Assembly (NCBI RefSeq): GCF_002290085.1
Contig: NZ_CP023173.1
Coordinates: 212,501 to 276,500, forward strand
Source of the DNA: Mesoplasma chauliocola
GTDB lineage: Bacteria; Bacillota_I; Bacilli_A; Mycoplasmatales; Mycoplasmataceae
Reading direction: 5' to 3'
Length of the DNA: 64,000 nucleotides
Shown here: one piece after another, positions 34,144 through 43,167 of the stretch
Numbering within the stretch: the first letter of the stretch is position 1
Layout of the letters: every line of letters begins with the position of its first letter
Position numbers and translations under genes: made by a program
Notes under the pieces: generated by a model
Database searches by the model: none
Told to the model about the DNA's origin: nothing
The model's input: the letters and a program-made list of their open reading frames with translations, nothing else

Positions 34144-34509
34144 ATGAATAAACCAAAAATTTTAGCAGAACAAATTTTGCATCAAAAATTTCCAACTGAA
34201 TTTCAAGGATACAAAATGGAAAGTGTTAATGATTTTTTAGATGAAGTTATTGAACAAATGAAATGATATGAAGATGAAGTTAAAATTTTAAATAAAACTG
34301 TTGAAGAACAGAAAATAAAAATATCAGAGTTAGAAGCTAAAAATATACATAACGAGACTCTACTAGCTGATAAAGGGAATGAAATAAATCAATTAGTAAA
34401 ATCTCAACTTTCAAATTCAACTTTTGTAAAGCAATCAAATCAAATTGAAGCAATTCAAAAATCAGTTAAAGAAATTAGACAAATGATCGAAAAATTAGAA
34501 AATAGATAA
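34144..34509 (+). CDS. gpsB: GpsB/DivIVA-like coiled-coil protein
   Basis: 121 aa. The N-terminal segment (ILHQKFPTEFQGYKMESVNDFLDEVIEQM) is the DivIVA/GpsB lipid-binding and coiled-coil start, followed by a heptad coil to about residue 75 and a short C-terminal helix. In walled bacteria GpsB links division with peptidoglycan enzymes and with the PrkC-type kinase; here there is no wall, so the retained role may be division-site or kinase related. It lies between recU and rnpB, as in Bacillus (recU ... gpsB-rnpB). SD GGAGGTG. Confidence 0.85.
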
Positions 34510-34550
34510 AATACTTTTTACTTAGTAGAATATAAGATAAAATAATATAA

Positions 34551-34898
34551 GAGATTTTAAGGTCAATCGCTGCATTGAAAAATGTAGAGGAAACTCCACG
34601 CTTGCACAATCTGAGATGATTGTAGTGATTATGCTAGACGAAAAAATAAGTCTAGGCAATACTTTAGTATTGACGGCATAACAAGCCTAAGGTTTTGGCT
34701 ATGGTAATGTTATGAAGTGCCACAGAGACGAGTATAGGGAAACCTTGATATGGAACGCGGTAAACCCCATAAGTAAGAAACTTAAATTTTGGTAAAGGAA
34801 CTCAGCGAGCAGAAATGAATGCAAACTGGGAGGAATTAATTCCTAGATAGATGATTGACGCCGTAAGGTACAAAACGTGGGTTATAATTAAAATCTCG
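34551..34898 (+). ncRNA. rnpB: RNase P RNA, type B
   Basis: About 348 nt. The P4 strand GAGGAAACTCCACGCT (about 34589), CAGAGACGAG, GGAACGCGGTAAACCCC and GCAAACTGGGAGGAA are conserved RNase P RNA pieces. The ends pair as GAGATTTTAA (34551-34560) with TTAAAATCTC (34888-34897), fixing the boundaries; a T-run follows as terminator. It is the catalytic RNA that trims tRNA 5' ends. The position directly after gpsB is as in Bacillus. Confidence 0.95.
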
Positions 34899-34924
34899 TA
34901 TTTTTTAATAGTTTGTGGTGAATT

Positions 34925-35392
34925 ATGGAAACAATGCAAAAATTAATAAATTATTTAAAACTGAATAATAAAACTATTTCAACTTGTGAATCATTTACAG
35001 GTGGAATGTTTGCAAATGAAATAACTAATATTTCGGGAGCAAGCGAAGTTTTTGTTGGTTCATTTATTAGTTATCAAAATTCATTTAAACAAAATATTGT
35101 TGGTGTTGATGAACGAATTATTAAAAAATACGGAGTAGTTTCAGAAGAATGTGCAATTGAAATGGCACAAAAAACATTAAAACAAACAAGAACAGACTTT
35201 ACAATTAGTTTTACAGGTAACGCAGGACCGAATGCTTTAGAAGAAAAAGAAATAGGATTAGCTTATATTTGTATTTGTTCAAAAAACGCATATAAAACTG
35301 TAAAAATAAATACTACAAAATTAACTAGAATTGAATTTAAAAAAAACGGTTTAAAAGAGGCTTTAAATCTATTTTTTGATTTTGTAAATTAA
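34925..35392 (+). CDS. pncC: CinA C-terminal domain protein (NMN amidohydrolase-like)
   Basis: 155 aa, consisting only of the CinA C-terminal domain: TCESFTGGMFANEIT, GSFISYQNSFKQ, YGVVSEECA and ISFTGNAGP. Stand-alone versions (PncC) deamidate NMN in pyridine-nucleotide recycling; full-length CinA of Bacillus has an extra N-terminal half missing here. It is immediately before recA, keeping the cinA-recA-rny order of Firmicutes, where it is cotranscribed with recA in competence. Confidence 0.88.
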   Translation: METMQKLINYLKLNNKTISTCESFTGGMFANEITNISGASEVFVGSFISYQNSFKQNIVGVDERIIKKYGVVSEECAIEMAQKTLKQTRTDFTISFTGNAGPNALEEKEIGLAYICICSKNAYKTVKINTTKLTRIEFKKNGLKEALNLFFDFVN

Positions 35393-35434
35393 TTTTTAAA
35401 ATTACCTTAATAATTCATAGGAGGTAGTAAATAC

Positions 35435-36475
35435 ATGGAACCGATAAAAAATACGAAAGGAGTTGCTGCTAATATGAATAATAAAAATGATGTATGAAAA
35501 AGTGAAGCTCTTGCAGAAGCCTTAAAAACAATTGAGAAAAACTATGGTAAAGAAGCACTAATTGTTTATAATGATCAAGAAAATTTAAATCATGATGTTA
35601 TTTCATCAGGTTCATTTCTGATTGATCACGCTATTGGGATTGGTGGTTATCCAAAAGGAAGGATAATAGAAATCTTTGGCCCTGAATCATCAGGTAAAAC
35701 AACACTTGCCTTGCATGCAATTGCAGAGGCACAAAAAAGCAGTGGAATAGCAGCTTTTATTGATGCTGAACACTCACTTGACTTAAACTATGCTAAAAAA
35801 CTAGGCGTAGATATTAATAATTTATTAGTAAGTCAACCTTCATGTGGAGAAGAAGCTTTAGATATACTTGAAACATTAGTTAAATCAAATTCAATTAGTA
35901 TTGTTGTTATAGATTCAGTAGCAGCCTTAGTTCCTAAAACAGAATTAGAAGGTGAAATGTCTGATCAATCAATTGGACTCCAAGCTAGAATGATGTCAAA
36001 AGCTTTAAGGAAATTAAATGGAGCGATTTCTAAATCAAAGACAACTGTAATTTTTATTAATCAATTAAGAGAAAAAATAGGTGTTATGTTTGGTAATCCA
36101 GAAACAACAACAGGTGGAAGAGCACTTAAGTTTTTCTCAACTATAAGAATAGAAGTAAGAAAAGGCGAGTCTATTATTGATAATGGCGTAACAATAGCAA
36201 ATAAAGTTAAAGTTAAAGTTGTTAAAAATAAAGTTGCTCCCCCTTTTAAACAGGCTCTAATAACTATTGCATATGACAAAGGAATTGAGAGAATTACTGA
36301 AATAATAGAATTAGCAACACTGTATAATGTTTTAGAAAAATCTGGAGTTTGATACTCATATAAGAAAGAAAAAATAGGGCAAGGTAAATCTGCTGTTAAA
36401 GAATGAATGCTAAATAATATTGATAAATCAATTGAATTAGAAAAAGAACTTCAAGAGTTTATAAAAAATTCTTAA
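35435..36475 (+). CDS. recA: Recombinase RecA
   Basis: 346 aa. Walker [10 protein letters not shown], the IDAEHSLD block (usual IDAEHALD), Walker [11 protein letters not shown]1/L2 loops with [12 protein letters not shown] and the [21 protein letters not shown] block are intact, so it is an active recombinase. ATG 35435 has a perfect AGGAGGT; the ATG at 35474 has no SD of its own. The N-terminus is slightly extended relative to the core. It follows pncC by 42 bases. Confidence 0.97.
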
Positions 36476-36512
36476 ATTTAATGTAAAATTACATTGTATA
36501 AATTAAATATGA

Positions 36513-36628
36513 AAACTTGTATATTTCTTCATATTGGGAAGAAGTCTCTACATGGCACCAATGCCAATCTATGAGTTTAAGCTTAAAAAGCTTGTGGTTT
36601 TCGCATGAGTTTTTTAGGCTTTTTTTAT
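36513..36628 (+). promoter_or_regulatory. Purine (guanine-type) riboswitch with terminator, no gene attached
   Basis: Aptamer 36513-36578: P1 AAACTTG/TGAGTTT; J1-2 TATATT; P2 TTCTTC/GAAGAA with loop ATATTGG; J2-3 GTCTCTAC; P3 TGGC/GCCA with loop ACCAAT; and CTA before the P1 return strand. The ligand-contacting bases equivalent to U22, U47, U51 and C74 of the Bacillus xpt aptamer are all kept, and C74 predicts guanine or hypoxanthine. Downstream AAGCTT-aaa-AAGCTT can compete with a terminator stem (AAAAAGCTT with AGGCTTTTT, ending 36625) and a T-run. A TATAAA box is at 36497-36502. No intact gene follows before the next terminator. Confidence 0.85.
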
Positions 36629-36810
36629 TTAAACAGTTTATACATACTAATTTTATTTCTATAAAAGAAAATAACATATTAGTATGCATTAAATAAAACT
36701 TTCCGCCAATTGTTTTATTAACTATCAAATCAAATGCTTGCTTTATATTAATAATTAAACTTATAAATTACTTGAAAGTTTGATCCTTTATATAGGAATA
36801 AAATGTAAAA
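36629..36810 (+). other. Gene-free remnant between riboswitch and terminator, with inverted repeat
   Basis: No open frame of useful length on the plus strand. CATACTAAT (36643-36651) and ATTAGTATG (36678-36686) are perfect inverted copies with a 26-base gap; allowing one mismatch, pairing extends to 12 bp. A hydrophobic fragment (FPPIVLLTIKSNACFILII onward, about 36700-36800) ends in a stop just before the terminator and might be the tail of a lost membrane protein; this is weak. Confidence 0.4.
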
Positions 36811-36838
36811 TGAACCTTTTCAGGTTCTTTTTATTTTT
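36811..36838 (+). terminator. Terminator upstream of rny
   Basis: GAACC-ttttca-GGTTC with T-rich tail; it closes the transcription unit that begins at the riboswitch. Confidence 0.75.
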
Positions 36839-36856
36839 TATGTAACTAGTTTAAAG

Positions 36857-36884
36857 TATAATTAAAATGTGCTTTGTAAGCACA
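36857..36884 (+). promoter_or_regulatory. rny promoter -10 and 5'-terminal hairpin
   Basis: TATAAT at 36857-36862 predicts a transcript start near 36868, exactly where a perfect hairpin TGTGCTT-tgt-AAGCACA (36868-36884) begins. The rny mRNA would therefore carry a stem-loop at its extreme 5' end. Confidence 0.55.
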
Positions 36885-36905
36885 CAATTTATATAAGGAG
36901 ATTAT

Positions 36906-38417
36906 ATGGGGACTATTATAGGGCTTGTAATTATTTCAGTAGCCTTTATAATAGCACTAACTTCATTACTTTATATATTATTTTCCAGATCTCAAAAAGT
37001 CTTAAATGCTAAAAAGATCAAGGAAGCTAAACTTGAAAGAAAAAAAATTCTCTCAGAAACATATAGAGAAATAAATGAACAAAAAAAGTCATTTGAAGAA
37101 AATCTTAAATTTGAAAAGAATAAATTGGAAATAGCTAAACAAAATATTGAAAATGAAAATAAATTGTTAGCTAAGGAAAGAGCAATTATTCAAAAACAAC
37201 AAGAATCTTTAGATATCAAAAATACCGATTTAGATAAAAGAATAAATGACTTCTCAATAAAAAGAGAAGAATTAATTGAAAGATTAGAAGTCATTAGTAA
37301 TATGACAAGTTTTCAAGCTAAAGAAGAACTTATGAAAAATGTTGAGTCAAAAATTCAATATGAAATAGTAAGCCAAATTAAACAAGCAGAAAATTTAGCT
37401 CATTCAAGATCAAAAGAAATTTCAAATAATATAATTTTGTCGGCAATGGAAAGATTTACAACTGATATTGTTAATGAAAAAACAACTAATTTAGTTAAAT
37501 TACCAAACGATGAAATTAAAGGTTGAATTATTGGAAAAGATGGAAGAAATTTAAAAACATTTGAACAATTAGCAGGAGTTGAAATCATCATTGATGATAC
37601 ACCTGAGGTTGTGACAATTTCTTCATTTAATCCAATAAGAAGAGAAATAGCTACTAAAACATTAGAAAAGTTATTAATTGACAAAAGAATTCAACCAATT
37701 AAAATTGAAAAAGAATTAAAAAATCAACAGATTTTAATAGACGAAACTATTCTTGAAACAGGATATGAAGTTATGGATGAATTAAATATTCATGACATGG
37801 ATAAAGAGTTAGTAAGACTAGTAGGTAAATTAAAGTATAGAACAAGTTATGGTCAAAATGTTTTATTACATTCAATTGAGGTTGCAAAGATTGCTTCAGC
37901 AATTGCAGCAGAACTTGGTTTAAATTCTAAGCTAGCTCTGCGCGCAGGTTTACTACATGATATAGGTAAAGCAATTGATTTTGAAAAAACGGGAAGTCAC
38001 GTATTTCTAGGTGTAGAAGCAGCTAGAAAATATGGAGAAGAAGAAATTATAATTAATTCAATTGAAGCACACCATGAGGATGTGCCAAAAGAAAGTGAAA
38101 TTGCAATTATAGTTGCAATCGCTGATACAATAAGCGCATCAAAACCAGGAGCAAGAAATAATTCAATTGAAGATTTTATTGTTAGAATGAAAGAAATTGA
38201 AAAAATTGGTAATAGTATTCCAGGTATTGCTAAAACTTATGCATTTCAAGCAGGTAGACAAATCAGAGTAATTGTTGATCCTGTTACAACAGATGACAAA
38301 GATTTAGTTGGAATATTAGAGAAACTTAAAAATGACTTAAAAAATAGTGTTATTATTCCAGGTGAAATAACAATCACAGCAATTCGCGAAAAACGTGAGA
38401 TATTAGTATTTAACTAA
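36906..38417 (+). CDS. rny: Ribonuclease Y
   Basis: 503 aa. N-terminal membrane helix (about 2-26), long Lys/Glu coiled coil (about 35-200), KH domain with GWIIGKDGRNLK (the Trp by TGA), and the HD domain with LLHDIGKAID and the second His segment EAHHED. It is the membrane-bound endoribonuclease that starts mRNA decay in Firmicutes. SD is AAGGAGA. It follows the cinA-recA block as in Bacillus. Its own promoter and 5' hairpin lie upstream. Confidence 0.96.
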
Positions 38418-38440
38418 AAAAGGTTTTTAAACCTTTTTTT
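38416..38440 (+). terminator. Terminator after rny
   Basis: AAAAAAGGTTT-tt-AAACCTTTTTTT; the stem starts at the rny stop codon. Confidence 0.8.
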
Positions 38441-38483
38441 ATTTTGGAAAAGATTTAGAATTATTTAAAAGAAGAGGTATATT

Positions 38484-39446
38484 ATGAAGTTTGCAACAAT
38501 AGGGACAGGATGAATAGTAGAAGAGTTTTTAGAAGCAACAAGACAATTTCAAGATTTAGAATATGCATTATGTTATAGCCGTTCAGAAGAAACAGCAATT
38601 AATTTTTTAAATAAAAATAATTACAACAAAACAATAATTACAACAAATTTTTACGACTTAATTAATTCAGAGTGTGATTTTATATATATTGCATCACCAA
38701 ATGGTTTACATTACGAGCAAGCTAAAGAATTGCTTATTAATAATAAAAATATATTACTTGAAAAACCTGCTACATTTAAAGTAAGCGAAATTAAAGAATT
38801 AAAAGACATAGCAAATAAAAGTAAAGTTATTTTAATGGAAGCAACTAAATGCGTTCACGTTTCAGAACTGCAAATAATTGAAGATTTTATTAAAAACAAC
38901 GAAGTTAATTCAGCTGTTTTTAACTTGAATCAATATTCAAGTAGAATGAAAGATGTTAAACAGGGTATATACAAATCAGTTTTTGATTTTGAATTAGGAA
39001 AAGGTTCTTCATTTGATTTAAACATGTATCCTGTTGAATTAGCAATTAAATTATTTGGAAATGTTAAGGAAATTAAAGCTTTTAATAAAAGGCTAAAAAA
39101 TGGCGTAGCAATAGCAAATCACTCAATTCTTTTACATGAAAACGGAATACTAACTTCAATCACCTGTTCAAAAAATAATTTTCAATCAATCAATTCACAA
39201 ATATTCGCTGAAGACAAAAACATTGAAATAAAAGGGATAACTCAAATTGACGAATTTGTAATAAATAATTCAGTTTTAAGATTAGCCCCTTTAAAAATAA
39301 CAAGAGAAAAACCTAACTCTATGTGATATGAAATTAATGATTTTATGGAAATAATTAGAAACAGTGACTTTATTAAAATGAATTACTGACTTGATTTAAG
39401 CATTGAAACAATAAGAGTTTTAGAGATTATAGAAAACAATAATTAA
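38484..39446 (+). CDS. Gfo/Idh/MocA-family oxidoreductase
   Basis: 320 aa. N-terminal Rossmann fold with FATIGTGWIVEEF (a GxGxxx dinucleotide site), IASPNGLHYEQA, and the family catalytic-Lys motif EKPAT (about residues 94-98). The C-terminal alpha/beta domain (about 125-320) is the usual dimer and substrate platform. Members oxidise sugars, inositols or other polyols with NAD(P); the substrate here is open. SD AGAGGT. Monocistronic between the rny terminator and rnr. Confidence 0.88.
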
Positions 39447-39488
39447 TATAATTCAAATAATCTAATAATATACTTTATAATTATTAAT

Positions 39489-41603
39489 ATGAATAAAGAA
39501 ATAATACTAAATATACTTAAAGAAAATAATGATAAATTATCGATTAATACTCTAGCTTCAAAGCTAAGATTTTTTGATTTACAAGAACTTGAAAATATTT
39601 TAAAAACAATAGCTGAAGAGAATTTAATCGCTTTTACTATTGAAAAAAACATTTACTTGTTAGGAGAAAATTTTAAACTAGGTAGTTTAAGAATGAATCC
39701 AAAAGGTTTTGGATTCGTTAATGACGTTCAAAACCCTGAAGAAGAAGCATACTTTGTACCTCCAATCAGTTTAAACGGATGCTTTGATAGTGACGAAGTT
39801 ATTTTTAAAGTTCTTAAAGAAGAAGAAAGAACAAAAGCAGAAATCATTGAATTAAATTTAAGAGTTAAAGAATTTTTAATTGGTGAAATTGTCAAAAGCA
39901 ATGATGGAAGGTTTTTAGATTTTATTCCAAGTGATCAAGCTTTTACAGGCTTTAGAACAAGAATTTTAAATAAAAAAGAATTTCCAATTGAAGAGTACCA
40001 AATAGTTAAAGCAAAAATAATTTCAATTAAAGATAGAATAATGTTTGTTAGATTAAAAAAAGTAATTGGAGATGCTAGAAAAGCAAGCGACAGAATTTTA
40101 TCAATTGCAGAAGAATTTGAAATTAGAACTGAATTTGAAAAAACAACTTTAAAAGAAGCAGAAAAAGTTAATATCCCTGTTGATAAAGAAATTGATGAAA
40201 TTAGTAAAAGAATGAAAAATTCTTTACTTAATAAAATGGTTGTAACTATTGATGGGATAGATTCTAAAGATTTAGATGATGCAATTTGTGTGGAAAAATT
40301 AGAAAATAACCAATTTAAACTATATGTCGCAATTGCTGATGTTAGTCATTATGTTAAACCAAAAACACCTTTAGATAATGAAGCTTTAACAAGAGGAAAC
40401 TCAACATACTTAGCGAACAGAGTATTACCAATGCTTCCAAAAATTTTAAGTGATGATTTATGTTCGTTAAATCCAAATACTAAAAAATTTGCATTAGCTT
40501 GTGAAATGCATTTTGACGAAAATGGAAGAATGCTAAGTAAAAAAGTTTACGAGACTGTTATGATTTCTAAAGTAAGACTTAACTATAATGAAGTTAACAA
40601 ATACATTGCAAATAAAACTTGAAATCATTGTGATGAATCAAGAAAAATGATTGATCAGGCTATTGAATTATTTAAATTAATTGAACAAGTTAAGATTAAA
40701 CGTGGAACAATTACTTTTGATGTTCGTGAACCAAAAGTAATAATGGATGAAAATAGTAATGTTATTGAAATTAAGGCAAGACAAACTGGGGAATCAGAGA
40801 AAATGATTGAGCAATTTATGGTTAGTGCAAATGAAGCAGTGGCTGAAATTGTTAATCAAATGGAATTACCTTTTATTTATAGAAATCATGACAAACCAGA
40901 CGAAGAAGATTTGATTACTTGATATCAATCACTTAAATCATTTGGTATAGATCCAAAATTAACTCCTGCTGAAATGTTAGATCCGCTTAATATTAATAAA
41001 ACTTTGAAGCGTATATCAGAGCAAACTAAAGATCCAATTGAGGAAGAACTATTAAATTTATCTTTACTAAGATATATGGCAAAAGCTAAATATGAATTAG
41101 AAAATATCGGACACTTTGGATTATCAAGTCCTTGTTATACTCATTTTACTTCACCAATTAGAAGATATAGTGATTTAATGGTTCACAGATTTTTAAAACA
41201 GTATGTAATAAATAAAAATTACGATGAAAAAGCTTTAGAAATTAATGAAGCATTTGTTAAAAAAGCGTCAGTTATTATTAATGAAACAGAAACAACAAGT
41301 GTTGATTGTGAGCGTGAAGTTGTTAAAGCATGTACGGTTGAATTTATGAGTGACAAAATAGGCAACATCTATGAAGGAACAATATCTGTTGCGCTTAAGT
41401 TTGGAATTTTTGTTCAACTTAATAATATGGTTGAGGGGTTGGTTCACATTTCAAATCTCGAGCCAAATATTGTTTATGATGAAACAAATAAAATTTTAAT
41501 CAAGCATGATAATACATTTTATCGAATGGGACAAAAAGTTAAAATAAAAGTAATTAGTGCTGACATTAGAAAAAGGAAAATTGACTTTATTTTAGTTAAG
41601 TAA
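39489..41603 (+). CDS. rnr: Ribonuclease R
   Basis: 704 aa. N-terminal winged helix (1-60), two cold-shock domains (about 65-210), RNB catalytic domain with DGIDSKDLDDAI (the Asp cluster), and a C-terminal S1 domain (VGLVHISNL-like VEGLVHISNLEP, about 625-700). It is a processive 3'-5' exoribonuclease working on structured RNA and, with SmpB/tmRNA, on mRNAs from stalled ribosomes. It is followed by smpB after 19 bases, the conserved rnr-smpB pairing. Confidence 0.96.
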
Positions 41604-41622
41604 AAGTAAGGAGGTTCTTGTT

Positions 41623-42072
41623 ATGGGTGAACATGTTATTGCATTAAACAAAAAAGCCAGATTTAATTATGAAATACTTGAAACTTGAGAAGCAGGAATC
41701 GAATTGTATGGCCCTGAAATTAAATCAATTAGAAATCATGAAGCAAATATTAGTGAAGCATTTATAATTATTAGAAAGCAAGAAGCTTTTTTAATTAATT
41801 CGAATATTAAAAAATATGATTATGCAAATTTTGTAAAAGGAATAGACCCTTTAAGAACTAGAAAACTGTTATTGCATAAAAAGGAAATTAATAAAATTCT
41901 AAAACGCGTAATGTTAGAAAAATTAACAATAGTACCTTTAAAACTTTATTTAAAAGGAAATTATGCAAAACTTGAAATTGGACTTGGTCGCGGTAAGAAA
42001 TTACATGATAAGAGAGAAACAATAAAGCAAAGAGATACTGAAAGGAAGGAAATGCGAAAATATAAATACTAG
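41623..42072 (+). CDS. smpB: SsrA-binding protein SmpB
   Basis: 149 aa. [28 protein letters not shown] and the [11 protein letters not shown] segment near the C-terminus are standard SmpB. It delivers tmRNA to stalled ribosomes; the tmRNA gene is at 46.5-46.9 kb on the other strand. The start has AAGGAGG. The Trp in ETWEAG is TGA. Confidence 0.97.
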
Positions 42073-42082
42073 GAGCAACAAT

Positions 42083-42316
42083 ATGGACAGAAAAATTATA
42101 ATTGGACTTACAGTTTTGCTAATTGGATTAGCAATAGCAATAATATTTGCGGTTATTGCTTTTTTGAGTAAAAAATCAATCAAAAAACATGATGATTTTA
42201 ATACCGAAAAAAAACGCATCGGAATGTGAGATTTCACAAAACAAAATTTACCTTTATTTATTTCTCTTTTTGGACTTATAATATCTTTAACAGGAATAGT
42301 TTTATTAATTAATTAA
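42083..42316 (+). CDS. Small two-helix membrane protein, paralogue A
   Basis: 77 aa, family not recognised. Two membrane helices (about 5-28 and 53-76) flank a polar loop with the sequence MWDFTKQNLPLF just before helix 2. The same length, topology and WxFTKxNxPxF signature occur in the protein at 42893-43126. SecG has the same size and topology and its gene neighbours rnr in many Firmicutes, so a divergent SecG is possible but the SecG loop motif is not evident. It starts 10 bases after smpB with AGGAG. Confidence 0.7.
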
Positions 42317-42328
42317 AAAGGAGTCAAT

Positions 42329-42811
42329 ATGGAAAATTCAACTAATACATTACCTTCTTGAGGAATTGCTATTTTAATAGTTGTTTTTTTTATTGCTTTA
42401 ATAATTGGTTGCTGAGGTTTTTTATCTAGTTTTAAATTAAAAAGAAAACAAGAAATAAACTTTTCTATGATAGTTTGAAATAAATTATTTAAAGATAAAA
42501 AAGCAATAAAAGTTAATTATGATTTTGAAATTAATCATGGTATTTTTGCTTTAACCTTTTCAAAGGTAGATAAAAAAGATTTCTTTTTGCCAATTTATAT
42601 TTTTAAAACAGAAAATTTTAAAAAAGATTCAAGAGAATTAATAAGTAAGATTATAGAAAATGATTTTCCTGCTATTAACCAGTATATGAATGAAAATAGC
42701 AAAACTCTAAATGAGTTATTCTTTGTTTTTTTAGAAAAAGAAGCAACATTAGACAAGCTTAATGAGTGAATTGAAAAGACAAATAGCAAAAGTAGAGGAT
42801 TTAACACTTAA
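42329..42811 (+). CDS. Membrane-anchored hypothetical protein
   Basis: 160 aa, not recognised. One N-terminal membrane helix (about 12-35, with a WGIAILIVVFFIALIIGCWG core) and a cytosolic basic/acidic domain of about 120 residues without known motifs. It starts 12 bases after paralogue A with AAAGGAG and is in the same transcript, which ends at the hairpin after its stop. Being sandwiched between two paralogous two-helix proteins suggests a small membrane complex. Confidence 0.68.
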
Positions 42812-42856
42812 AATGGCTTTATTTGGAGATTTTTCCCAAATAATGCCTTTTATTTT
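42811..42856 (+). terminator. Terminator after membrane-anchored protein
   Basis: AAATGGC-ttt-ATTTGG ... CCAAAT-aat-GCC-TTTTATTTT: a long stem with small internal loops and a T-rich end. Confidence 0.65.
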
Positions 42857-42892
42857 AATAATTTAAGATTAAAATATTTAAGAGGTGTAAAA

Positions 42893-43126
42893 ATGAGCAC
42901 AGATAAATTATTAGGCTTGATTATAATGATAATTGGAATAATACTTATGGTGATTTTTGGTGTATTAGCTTTTTGGGTTAAGAATAGATCAAAGATGCAC
43001 GATGAATTTTACAGAGTTAATAAAGAAAGCCAAACAATTTGGGAATTTACTAAAAAGAATTTCCCAATATTTATGGCACTATTTGGTTTTGTAATGGCGT
43101 TCTCAGGCTTAATGATGTTGCTTTAA
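42893..43126 (+). CDS. Small two-helix membrane protein, paralogue B
   Basis: 77 aa, same layout as the protein at 42083-42316: helix 1 (about 7-29), loop, IWEFTKKNFPIF, helix 2 (about 54-77). It differs in using TGG for Trp where paralogue A uses TGA. It has its own AGAGGTG SD and follows a terminator, so it is probably transcribed separately. Function unknown; see paralogue A for the SecG alternative. Confidence 0.7.
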   Translation: MSTDKLLGLIIMIIGIILMVIFGVLAFWVKNRSKMHDEFYRVNKESQTIWEFTKKNFPIFMALFGFVMAFSGLMMLL

Positions 43127-43167
43127 TTTATACTACTCATAAAATTAATATTAAGAAAGGGAAAGAA

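Noticed and set aside
36513-36578. 2'-deoxyguanosine riboswitch (class known from M. florum)
   Set aside because: The base equivalent to U51 and the J2-3 core are of the guanine type, so the deoxyguanosine variant changes are not seen; only assays could settle the ligand.
36489-36728. 79-codon minus-strand frame across the riboswitch region
   Set aside because: It is antisense to a well-formed purine aptamer and terminator; the open frame follows from the AT-rich sequence and has no SD.
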